DNA of 14,764 bases from contig CAJTON010000039.1 of NCBI GenBank assembly GCA_910577605.1, positions 10,413 to 25,176 on the forward strand, written 5' to 3'. The notes under the pieces are model-generated. The model was not told the DNA's origin and made no database searches. It saw only the letters and a list, made by a program, of their open reading frames with translations. This DNA is from an uncultured Butyrivibrio sp. (lineage in GTDB: Bacteria > Bacillota > Clostridia > Lachnospirales > Lachnospiraceae). Of this stretch, positions 1 to 5,767 are shown piece after piece. The stretch's first letter is position 1. Every line of letters begins with the position of its first letter. Position numbers and translations under genes: made by a program.

Positions 1-685
1 CAGGAGCTTCATAGGCGCGCCATACCATGTCGCACCTTTCCGACGCGAATTCCAGCAGAATATAAAGAGTGTCATTTTCTCTCAGCACAACCGGCTTGTC
101 CGTCTGCCTGCTCTCCCCGTCAACACTGTATTTTTTTTCACCCACGGGAAAAGTATATATCTGCGTCGCCGTAGTGTACAGCACTTCGTTCCTGCCCTCG
201 TCGTAAAAAAACTTGTCCGTAAAATTATCTTTCAGGAATTTATTTTCCACATAGAAGGCTCCGTCCTCAAGCTTCACTTTATAATCCGATTTAGCGTAAT
301 TATATATCAAAACAGGCGTCTTTCCAGCCGCTCCGAAATATTCCTCATAATCCACCCTTGTTTTGGAGGGCGTAAACTTGTGAATGATGATTCCTGCCGC
401 CAGAAGCGCCGCGACAATAAGCAGTACCGCCGCCGCGACAGCGATTATCTTCCCGCGTTTTCCGGGTTTAGGCGGCTCCTCATCATACAGCTCGGCATAC
501 TCCTCCTGCGTGTTCTGTCCGGACTCTGTCTGCCCGTAGCTGCTTTCCGGCGCACCGTCCCCGTCAAGAGTCACCGCTATCTCCTCAATATCAGGAGTTT
601 CGATCTGCTCCTCTAACTCCTGCTCGTCTTCAAATATGTAATCGTCTGAATCCTGATTATTCGTGTATTTTCTGTTATTTATCAA
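1..685 (-). CDS. Membrane-anchored protein, probable glycosyl hydrolase family 18 (N-terminal part only)
   Basis: The reading frame is open from 685 to the left edge (228 residues, 3' end outside). The start must be TTG at 683-685: an in-frame TGA lies 15 bases upstream of it, there is no ATG nearby, and a GAGGTG ribosome site precedes it by 5 bases. Residues 1-75 are acidic and low in complexity, 80-102 form one membrane helix after a PGKRGK basic stretch (cytoplasm-in orientation), and the outside part begins TPSKTRVDYEEYFG. Residues 110-228 resemble the stalk domain that precedes the catalytic domain in Lachnospiraceae family-18 glycosidases (pattern of YFG, DNFTDKFFYD, LYTT, VGEKKYSV). 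That match is from memory of the family; the catalytic domain itself is not visible. The frame overlaps the end of the upstream small gene by 11 bases, so the two are probably translated together. It could be another stalk-bearing surface enzyme. Confidence 0.6.
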   Translation of the reverse strand, partial: MINNRKYTNNQDSDDYIFEDEQELEEQIETPDIEEIAVTLDGDGAPESSYGQTESGQNTQEEYAELYDEEPPKPGKRGKIIAVAAAVLLIVAALLAAGIIIHKFTPSKTRVDYEEYFGAAGKTPVLIYNYAKSDYKVKLEDGAFYVENKFLKDNFTDKFFYDEGRNEVLYTTATQIYTFPVGEKKYSVDGESRQTDKPVVLRENDTLYILLEFASERCDMVWRAYEAP

Positions 686-875
686 ATCGGCACCTCATTG
701 TTTCTTCCCCCGCCGCGCTCAGCAGGAGATCAAGCGACTGGATTTTTGAGTTTATTCCATAAGCAATGCCGCCCGGAAACTGCGTATTCCTCGCTGAACG
801 GGCCATCGCCCTATAAAAACAGTCATAGTCTGCCCTTGCGGCAAGCAGCAGGTCTGTCTCTGTCCGTTTTTGCAC
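675..875 (-). CDS. Small unknown protein (66 aa), coupled to the GH18-like gene
   Basis: The frame starts at GTG (873-875) because TAA lies 12 bases upstream and no ATG exists near the N-terminus. No good ribosome site is seen before it. The product is a cytosolic, mixed-charge, probably helical protein with a TDLLLAARADYDCFYRAMARS stretch cut here by a central PGGIAYGIN motif and a second helix, IQSLDLLLSAAGEETM. Leucine-rich helices around a Pro-Gly-Gly turn look like a genuine folded protein and not a shadow frame, and the frame carries the ribosome site of the next gene near its end and overlaps it by 11 bases. I do not recognise the family. It would be read from the promoter at 973-1002 through the palindromic element. 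Absence of a clear ribosome site is the main doubt. Confidence 0.6.
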   Translation of the reverse strand: MQKRTETDLLLAARADYDCFYRAMARSARNTQFPGGIAYGINSKIQSLDLLLSAAGEETMRCRFDK

Positions 876-906
876 TGCTTGTTACTTACGCATATCATAC
901 CATAAA

Positions 907-948
907 CGCGACGAGCCGAGCATGCCGAAGGCATATTCGGCGACCGCG
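907..948. repeat. Long imperfect hairpin, REP-like
   Basis: The arms 907-926 and 930-948 pair around the 3-base loop 927-929. In minus-strand RNA the inner part has 12 consecutive positions with one U-G wobble and one A-C mismatch, and the outer part continues after a one-base bulge to a closing CGCG/CGCG. No T run follows on either strand, so it does not look like an intrinsic terminator. The GC-rich composition contrasts with the AT-rich bases on both sides. Confidence 0.6.
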
Positions 949-953
949 GAATG

Positions 954-977
954 ATAATAAGCGCTTGCGCTTATTAT
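954..977. promoter_or_regulatory. Perfect 11-bp-arm palindrome at the predicted transcription start
   Basis: ATAATAAGCGC (954-964) and its exact reverse complement (967-977) are separated by two bases. The -10 box of the minus-strand promoter (973-978) overlaps the right arm, and the predicted start of transcription (about 966) falls at the centre of symmetry. Placement over the -10 and start site is what one expects of a repressor operator, but it may equally be part of a repeated element. No regulator is identified. Confidence 0.4.
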
Positions 978-1002
978 ACCATAAAAACAAACGGCGTTGC
1001 AA
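973..1002 (-). promoter_or_regulatory. Sigma-A-like promoter for the small gene and the GH18-like gene
   Basis: On the minus strand TTGCAA (1002-997) is followed after 18 bases by TATAAT (978-973), preceded by TGG, which makes an extended -10. The -35 box sits in the loop of the terminator 990-1020, so the terminator and this promoter overlap. Predicted start near 966, leaving a leader of about 90 nt that includes the hairpin 907-948. Confidence 0.5.
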
Positions 1003-1020
1003 TGCAGCGACGCCGTTTTT
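985..1020. terminator. Bidirectional intrinsic terminator
   Basis: AACGGCGT (990-997) pairs with ACGCCGTT (1010-1017). On the plus strand six T follow (1016-1021). On the minus strand the stem is followed by TTTGTTTTTA. It lies about 60 bases past the stop codon of the minus-strand gene ending at 1076, which it probably terminates; no plus-strand gene needs it. Confidence 0.7.
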
Positions 1021-1075
1021 TCATGGAATTCATTTCAAATGCATCAACAAATTCCGATTAAAGCACATAAAGGGG

Positions 1076-1303
1076 TTATGTTGTCTGCTTTAAATTAATT
1101 TTTTCAAATTCGATTTCTACTAATTTCCCACCCTTAAATTCGTAATTTCTCATATATGTGCAGTCATTTTCGTTAAGAAGCATGTCTATAAGACCGTCTT
1201 CCGGTTCAACTTCGTCTCCGTTTACGCGAAAAGTGACTCCGTTTTCTTTAAGACCTAACAATTCTTCTTTAAGGGCTGACCTGTAATTTTTATCGGTTTC
1301 CAT
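1076..1303 (-). CDS. Small acidic unknown protein (75 aa)
   Basis: ATG at 1301-1303 is chosen over an upstream extension to 1357 because GGGAGG ends 8 bases before it, a near-perfect ribosome site. The product METDKNYRSALKEELLGL (first 18 residues) starts with an amphipathic helix, then has a strand-turn pattern (VTFRVNGDEVEPEDG at 23-37), a second helix (LIDMLLNEND) and a final strand (GKLVEIEFEKI). No signal peptide or membrane helix. I do not recognise the family; it reads like a compact alpha/beta regulator or inhibitor-sized protein, but no function is assigned. It follows the ParA-like gene after 134 bases and may have its own promoter (1366-1394). The terminator at 985-1020 ends its transcript. 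Confidence 0.75.
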   Translation of the reverse strand: METDKNYRSALKEELLGLKENGVTFRVNGDEVEPEDGLIDMLLNENDCTYMRNYEFKGGKLVEIEFEKINLKQTT

Positions 1304-1345
1304 TCCGAAATCCTCCCGTAATAGCCCGCAGCGCAGCATTGTGTG

Positions 1346-1382
1346 CGGCGGCAGCATGTTTCAATAGTACAGTTTGCCGCCG
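1346..1382. repeat. 8-bp GC-rich inverted repeat between two minus-strand genes
   Basis: CGGCGGCA (1346-1353) and TGCCGCCG (1375-1382) are exact reverse complements with 21 bases between. No T run follows, so it is not a standard terminator. It spans the candidate -10 at 1366-1371. Confidence 0.4.
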
Positions 1383-1394
1383 TCTAAATTGCAA
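1366..1394 (-). promoter_or_regulatory. Possible promoter for the 75-aa gene
   Basis: TTGCAA (1394-1389) and TGTACT (1371-1366) on the minus strand are 17 bases apart. Each hexamer matches the sigma-A consensus at four of six positions. The gene could instead be read through from the kinase promoter. Confidence 0.3.
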
Positions 1395-1437
1395 GGAAGT
1401 CTATTGTGATATAAAGACCATTCCGTTATAAGGGCCA

Positions 1438-2016
1438 TCAGAAAAATCCGTACGTCAGCTCCTGTAAAAAATCCATGCTCTGCTCTCCGAGACAAAACGG
1501 ATCGGGCTCGCAGGGAATCGCGCCTACCGAAATTCCCAATTCTTTGCTGAGATAGCGTATTCCCTCGCGCACCGGCGAGACCGCAAGAAATTTCCATTTG
1601 TTTCTTGAGGCTTCCCTTTTTGTCCTGGCGGCAAATCCCACATATTCATGGATCTTCCACCACGACAGGCTTCCGACAACAAGCTTCGCTCCACACATAA
1701 GAAACTGCTGTCTGTTACGTTCAAAATCACATCCGAAATCAATGATAACATAATCGTAGCCCTCAGACATAAGCCCGGCGATTTGTGAACTGTCCGACTG
1801 CGTATAAATTGAAATCAACTTTTTAATTTTACCGTATTTGGAATGAAAATTATTGCTCAGTATAATTCCAGCCTGCCGAAAACAGCCGCTGTCGTTCATT
1901 TCCGCCAGCGCCACCCTTGCGCCCGCAACCGCCGACAAAAACACGGCAAGCATCACGGAAAGGTGTGTAACTCCCGTTTGGCCCGCGGTTCCCATTATGC
2001 CGACAGACGCGCTCAT
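1438..2016 (-). CDS. ParA/MinD-like P-loop protein with lysine-less Walker A
   Basis: A 192-residue protein beginning MSASVGIMGTAGQTGVTH. The glycine-rich turn at residues 9-18 stands where ParA/MinD proteins have KGGxGKT, but the catalytic lysine is replaced by valine (GVT). The strand YDYVIIDFG (87-95) is a Walker B-type strand as in MinD/CpaE proteins. The remainder (VVGSLSWWKIHEYVGFAARTK) also follows the ParA order. Start: ATG at 2014-2016 lies 4 bases after the kinase stop and suits the family's N-terminus. An ATG at 2052 or a TTG at 2064 would give longer proteins overlapping the kinase gene by 32 or 44 bases; AAAGGA lies 13 bases before the ATG at 2052, and no start has an ideal ribosome site. 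Its fold repeats that of the kinase's C-terminal domain, so the pair may be paralogous partners. The lost lysine argues against normal ATP hydrolysis. Confidence 0.75.
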   Translation of the reverse strand: MSASVGIMGTAGQTGVTHLSVMLAVFLSAVAGARVALAEMNDSGCFRQAGIILSNNFHSKYGKIKKLISIYTQSDSSQIAGLMSEGYDYVIIDFGCDFERNRQQFLMCGAKLVVGSLSWWKIHEYVGFAARTKREASRNKWKFLAVSPVREGIRYLSKELGISVGAIPCEPDPFCLGEQSMDFLQELTYGFF

Positions 2017-2020
2017 GCGG

Positions 2021-3337
2021 TTATCTTTTAAAATGACGTTTCTTTTTCCCATATTCAGACGCAAATCCTTTGCAGTGGTATTTATATGGCTCAGGCTGAT
2101 AACATACCCTGACAGGATTTATGATTCCGCGCTCCGCGAGCGCGCCTATGCTTATACTTCCGGCAAAATTGATTATTGTACTCAGTCTTTGGGAAATCCC
2201 GGACGACATGTTTAGCAGCCGCCCGGTGATCTCCGCCGTCTTTTTCAGCTCATAGGGCTTTGCGCCCGTCACAAGACAGACATAGTCCGAGCTTATGATC
2301 TCATTAAGATTAGTCTCTTCGGCACAACCGTAATCACATATTATCCTGTCAAATCTGTCCTCATATCCCGTCGCCGCGCATCCGCAGTAATCGGGAATCA
2401 TTCTGATCCCGTCAGCCGTATACACACCCCTGTCAAAAACCACCCTGCCCGCCGCCTTTAAAATTTCCATAAAGTCCCGGCTCTGATTGCATTCTTTGGC
2501 AGCCGCCATAAAGCCTGCTTTGGAAAGAACGTAAGCAGCTATGAGAGAACAGTGTGTGGTCCCGCAGTGCGGGTACGCTCCGGCAAAAGCGATGCGCAAG
2601 GATACTATTTCCGATACGGAGCTATTTCCGCGAATTTTAGAAAGAGCCTTTACAAGCTCCCCGACGGAGCCGAATCTCTCCCTTTTTGAATGTAGAAGAC
2701 ATTTTCTGACAATATCGGCAAATTCCCGTGGGCGGACGCCGTCAAGTCTTCCAATGTCCATAGCGCCTGCCGCCGCAGTAAGCATGACAGCCCCAATGGA
2801 ATAAATGTCGCCGCCCGCGTCCGATGTACTTCCCGTATACACCTCCGGAGCCGCGTACCATTTGGTACCCATTGCGGGCGCGCGCTTACCGTTGGCGCAG
2901 ACCGCGCTTCCATAGTCAAGAAGCTTGATACTTCTGCCGTTGTAAATAATATTTTCCGGCTTTATATCGCGGTGAAAAACTTTTCTGTCATGCAGATATT
3001 CCACAGCATTGCAAAGATCAAGCGTTATATCAATAATATTCCTGACCGGTAATTTTCCTTTGTCTGATAGTAAGGAACTAAGCGACGATCCCTCAACATA
3101 TTCCTCAACAATGCATACGCATTCTTCATTTTCTTCTATATCGTAGATTATGGGAATAGCAGGATGTCTTAGATCTTTAAGAATGTCGGCTTCTCTGACC
3201 GCTGTCCGGTATATGTCCCGACACTTTTTGATGCACTTAAGCGCACGATTAACCTTTAGATTGAGATGTTCGGCAAGATAGACCTCACCGAAGGCGCCTG
3301 TTCCAAGCAGCTCTTCGATTCTGTATCTGCTGAACAA
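2021..3337 (-). CDS. Soluble Ser/Thr protein kinase fused to a degenerate ParA-like domain
   Basis: 438 residues. The Hanks-type kinase domain fills about 1-235: glycine loop GTGAFGEV (12-19), lysine K34 (ALK), helix-C glutamate E49, HRDIKPEN (122-129), DYG instead of DFG (141-143), and APE (163-165). The catalytic residues are present, so it should be active. Residues 246-420 form a second domain that starts LRIAFAGAYPHCGTTH, a P-loop-like turn without the lysine, and has a Walker B-like FDRIICDYG (329-337). There are no membrane helices and no PASTA repeats, unlike PrkC/PknB, so it is probably cytosolic. Start is TTG at 3335-3337 with AAAGGGTG just upstream; no ATG fits. It is the first gene of a minus-strand unit with the stand-alone ParA-like gene 4 bases away. 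Partners and substrates are unknown; the C-terminal domain may sense or dock the neighbour. Confidence 0.85.
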   Translation of the reverse strand: MFSRYRIEELLGTGAFGEVYLAEHLNLKVNRALKCIKKCRDIYRTAVREADILKDLRHPAIPIIYDIEENEECVCIVEEYVEGSSLSSLLSDKGKLPVRNIIDITLDLCNAVEYLHDRKVFHRDIKPENIIYNGRSIKLLDYGSAVCANGKRAPAMGTKWYAAPEVYTGSTSDAGGDIYSIGAVMLTAAAGAMDIGRLDGVRPREFADIVRKCLLHSKRERFGSVGELVKALSKIRGNSSVSEIVSLRIAFAGAYPHCGTTHCSLIAAYVLSKAGFMAAAKECNQSRDFMEILKAAGRVVFDRGVYTADGIRMIPDYCGCAATGYEDRFDRIICDYGCAEETNLNEIISSDYVCLVTGAKPYELKKTAEITGRLLNMSSGISQRLSTIINFAGSISIGALAERGIINPVRVCYQPEPYKYHCKGFASEYGKKKRHFKR

Positions 3338-3404
3338 AATATCACCCTTTTGAATAACACCATCTCCCGGTGCGTCCGTATCTCAATATGTATCCTGTAA
3401 GAAA

Positions 3405-3433
3405 ATAATAACTACTTTCTGTGAATTTGACAA
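3405..3433 (-). promoter_or_regulatory. Promoter of the kinase unit
   Basis: On the minus strand TTGTCA (3433-3428) and TATTAT (3410-3405) are 17 bases apart. The predicted leader is about 60 nt. Confidence 0.6.
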
Positions 3434-3590
3434 GTGCTTTTCGTGAATTTATAAAAAATTAATAATTACAAATTGTCCCGCTTTTTACAAATCAGCTTAA
3501 AAAATACCGGAATTTTTCTTTTTTCGCGTGAAAACGACTTATTTTTAGCAAAATTTTACGTTTTATCCACTAAAAATTCATTTATCAATA

Positions 3591-3620
3591 TTTACATTAC
3601 TAAAACTTTTGCTGTATACT
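3591..3620 (+). promoter_or_regulatory. Promoter of mecA
   Basis: TTTACA (3591-3596) and TATACT (3615-3620) are separated by 18 bases, with TG directly before the -10. The ribosome site AGGATG and ATG 3663 follow about 40 bases later. Confidence 0.6.
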
Positions 3621-3662
3621 AATACTACAACTACAATAAAATTAAGACAGGATGTGAAAAAG

Positions 3663-4430
3663 ATGAAGATCGAAAAAATCAGCGACACACAGATCCGCTG
3701 TACTTTAAGCCGCGGCGATCTGATTTCGCGCGAGCTGAAAATAAGTGAACTCGCATACGGAACTGAAAAAGCAAAGCTTCTTTTTCACGATATGATAGAA
3801 CAGGCATCTAATGAATTCGGATTTGAGGCGGATGACATTCCCCTTATGATCGAGGCGATTCCGATGTCGTCCGACTGCATTGTTTTGATAATAACCAAGG
3901 TGGACGATCCCGAGGAACTTGACTCCAAGCTTTCCAATTTCTCGCCTTCCGAGGGCGGCTATGAAAACACCGTGGAAAGTCTTTTGGCTCTTGACGAAAT
4001 CGACGAGCTCTCCGCCCCCGAAGAGTATTCCGGCAATGAGGAAATGCCCGCTTCACCTTCTTCCGGCGACGGCTTTATTCCAATGGCCGAGACCATAGCC
4101 GGGAAAGCGCAGGCGGATGCCGCCCGCAGCGAGAACGAGGAGGCTACGCGGATATATTCCTTTGATTCATGGCAGAAGGTTTCGGACGCCGTATCGCAAA
4201 CAGGCGCGTCCTTTGACGGCGCAAGCCGCCTTTACCGCTCCGCTTCCGGAATTTATTATCTTGCCCTGACCGGATTTCTGGACGACAGCGGCGATATGTT
4301 CCGCATCTGCAACCTTTTATCCGAATACGGACGCAAGCTCAAAATCAACTATGCCACCGTTTCATATCTTGAAGAACACTGCTCGGTCATAATTAAAAAT
4401 GACGCGTTTAAAATTTTAACCGAATACTAA
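3663..4430 (+). CDS. mecA: MecA-family ClpC adaptor
   Basis: 255 residues beginning MKIEKISDTQIRCTLSR. MecA proteins deliver substrates to the ClpC/ClpP protease and help assemble the ClpC hexamer; in Bacillus the client is ComK. The N-terminal substrate-binding domain (1-80) has the typical DTQIRCTL, SELAYGTEKAKLLFHDM and FEADDIPLMIEAIP elements. Residues 81-160 are a long acidic Ser/Pro/Glu linker, and 161-255 are the C-terminal ClpC-binding domain (RIYSFDSWQKVSDA, YYLALTG, LSEYGRK, LEEHCSVII). It is somewhat longer than the about 218-residue Bacillus protein, mostly in the linker. ATG 3663 is preferred over an upstream frame extension to 3609 because AGGATG precedes it and the family starts here. 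It diverges from the kinase gene; its client here is unknown. Confidence 0.85.
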   Translation: MKIEKISDTQIRCTLSRGDLISRELKISELAYGTEKAKLLFHDMIEQASNEFGFEADDIPLMIEAIPMSSDCIVLIITKVDDPEELDSKLSNFSPSEGGYENTVESLLALDEIDELSAPEEYSGNEEMPASPSSGDGFIPMAETIAGKAQADAARSENEEATRIYSFDSWQKVSDAVSQTGASFDGASRLYRSASGIYYLALTGFLDDSGDMFRICNLLSEYGRKLKINYATVSYLEEHCSVIIKNDAFKILTEY

Positions 4431-4436
4431 ATCAGA

Positions 4437-4475
4437 ACAAGCTGCCGAACAAAAATTTTCCGTCCGTCAGCTTGT
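4437..4475. terminator. Possible terminator between convergent genes
   Basis: ACAAGCTG (4437-4444) pairs with CAGCTTGT (4468-4475) around a 23-base loop, in the 89-base gap between mecA and the lipoprotein gene. The trailing T run on the plus strand is broken (CCTTGTTTG), so it is at best a weak terminator for mecA. Confidence 0.4.
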
Positions 4476-4519
4476 CCTTGTTTGACTCAAATATTTTTGG
4501 ATTATCTTTTTGTTATTTT

Positions 4520-5764
4520 TTATTTCGTTTCAGACGGTTTGCCGTCGTCAAACTCGACCTTGGTCACCATCATCGTTTCGGGGTCGTAGGTTATTTTGGC
4601 AACCGTGTCATGCATCGGCATATCTCTTGCAAAACCTTTTCCGTCGTTTATCTGAGAGGCATACCCATGAAAAATATTATTGACCTGACCGAACATCTGA
4701 TTTGCCGCGCCCTCATCCTCGCGGTCCAAAGGAACAAAGCTAAAATATGTATCAATGCTTTCGCCAAACCAGCCGTTTTCGTCTCTCACATCAGCAATAT
4801 ATTCCAATGTTCCGTAAAAGCAATAATCATTCTCCCATGCGGAAATTCCGGTATAATTATCCGCAATAATATACATTTTATCCCCCGTCAAAGGAAACTG
4901 ATCGTCCTCAAGTCTGTTCATATCCTCGTCATAATGGCGCAGTTTTCCGGTATAGCTGATCTTTACGCTGTCGCCTTCTTTATAATCCGTACCGCATTTA
5001 TCAGCTTTCATCTGATATATTGGAGCGCTGGAATTAATATTTACCAGATAGGCATCTCCCTCAACGCCGCCTATGATTCCCGCAACATAATTATCGGCTT
5101 CAGCTCTCTTATCCTCCGCAGGCTCAACCTTAGTTACAAGCATCGTGTCGGGATCATAGGTTATTTTGGCACGCACATCCTTCATAAGTATATCTCTAGG
5201 CAAGCCTTCGCCGCCGTTTATCTGAGATCCATATCCCACAAAGCCTCTGTTGTCTCCGAGGATACGGTTAGCCTGACCTTCCTCCTCGCTAACCGCCGGA
5301 ATAAATTCATAGTAGGTATCGTCAGGGTTGCTGTCATGTACACCCCAAGCTTTCTCTACTGATCCGTAAAAAACATAATCATTATCCCACAATGAAATTC
5401 CGGTATATTCATCTGCTTTTATATGCATTACATAATCTTCGTTTATAACAACGCGTCCGTCCTTCTCATTCCATTTTCGCTCATTATTGTCATTATTGCT
5501 GACTGCTCCGGTATAGTCCACTTTTACGCTGTCTCCGACCTTATAATCCGTGCCGCATTTATCCGCCACAAGATAACAGCGCGAATAATTCATGCATATC
5601 ATGTATTCCTTGTCCGTTACCTCTTTTATGATCCCTACAACGCTGCCTTTAGTATCTGCGGCAGCATTTTCCTGCCGTGTGCTGCTGCCTTTTGAGCAGC
5701 CTGCCGTTACACAGATTATCAAAAGTAAAGAAACCGTACAAATTTTCTGAATAATTTTTTTCAT
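4520..5764 (-). CDS. Lipoprotein with an internally duplicated domain, unknown function
   Basis: 414 residues. The N-terminus MKKIIQKICTVSLLLIICVT leads to AGC with Cys23, a type II signal peptide, so the protein should be anchored on the outer face of the membrane. Two copies of one domain follow, about 40-218 and 225-409. Each copy carries ADKCGTDYKxGDSVK with YTG, then YTGISxWxNDYxFYG, then GYxSQINxGxGxxRD and AKITYDPxTMxVTKVE. The repeats look beta-rich and acidic and are similar also at DNA level, suggesting duplication. The ATG lies 3 bases after the stop of the peptidase gene, and its ribosome site AAGGGGG is inside that gene's last codons, so they form one operon. I do not recognise the domain. 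A role as inhibitor, substrate or partner of the neighbouring secreted peptidase is inference only. Confidence 0.85.
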   Translation of the reverse strand: MKKIIQKICTVSLLLIICVTAGCSKGSSTRQENAAADTKGSVVGIIKEVTDKEYMICMNYSRCYLVADKCGTDYKVGDSVKVDYTGAVSNNDNNERKWNEKDGRVVINEDYVMHIKADEYTGISLWDNDYVFYGSVEKAWGVHDSNPDDTYYEFIPAVSEEEGQANRILGDNRGFVGYGSQINGGEGLPRDILMKDVRAKITYDPDTMLVTKVEPAEDKRAEADNYVAGIIGGVEGDAYLVNINSSAPIYQMKADKCGTDYKEGDSVKISYTGKLRHYDEDMNRLEDDQFPLTGDKMYIIADNYTGISAWENDYCFYGTLEYIADVRDENGWFGESIDTYFSFVPLDREDEGAANQMFGQVNNIFHGYASQINDGKGFARDMPMHDTVAKITYDPETMMVTKVEFDDGKPSETK

Positions 5765-5767
5765 GAT

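Larger units (their letters stand above)
892..985. repeat. 15-bp direct repeats flanking a palindrome-rich 64-bp segment
   Basis: Positions 892-906 and 971-985 match at 13 of 15 bases (79 bp apart). On the minus strand each reads TTTATGGTAT followed by RATAW, so each carries a -10 hexamer (TATAAT at 978-973, TATGAT at 899-894). Between them lie the long imperfect hairpin 907-948 and most of the perfect palindrome 954-977. This is the layout of a small interspersed palindromic repeat, or of a short insertion with target duplication, sitting between a promoter and the small gene at 675-875. Whether it is present elsewhere in the genome cannot be seen here. Confidence 0.5.
3338..3662. other. Divergent intergenic region with two promoters
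   Basis: About 325 AT-rich bases between the kinase and mecA starts. It holds the minus-strand promoter 3405-3433, the plus-strand promoter 3591-3620 and a direct repeat GTGAATTT at 3421-3428 and 3443-3450 (22-base period) around the kinase -35. I see no gene or structured RNA. Confidence 0.6.

Noticed and set aside
752..934. Minus-strand frame of 60 codons inside the region of the 66-aa gene
   Set aside because: It is a shifted frame of the same bases; its product is Cys/Arg-rich and it begins inside the hairpin element.
892..985. CRISPR-like repeat unit
   Set aside because: Only two short copies 79 bp apart, no further units and no cas genes.
698..1093. Plus-strand open frame of 131 codons across the palindromic element
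   Set aside because: It runs through hairpins and a terminator, overlaps two minus-strand genes and gives a Cys/Arg-rich product without features.
1361..1597. Minus-strand frame of 78 codons
   Set aside because: Overlaps the end of the ParA-like gene in another frame and has no ribosome site.
4472..5362. Long plus-strand open frame of 296 codons
   Set aside because: It lies fully opposite the lipoprotein gene, has no ribosome site, and its translation (Ile/Phe/Arg-rich, no motif) looks like a mirror of that gene's codons.
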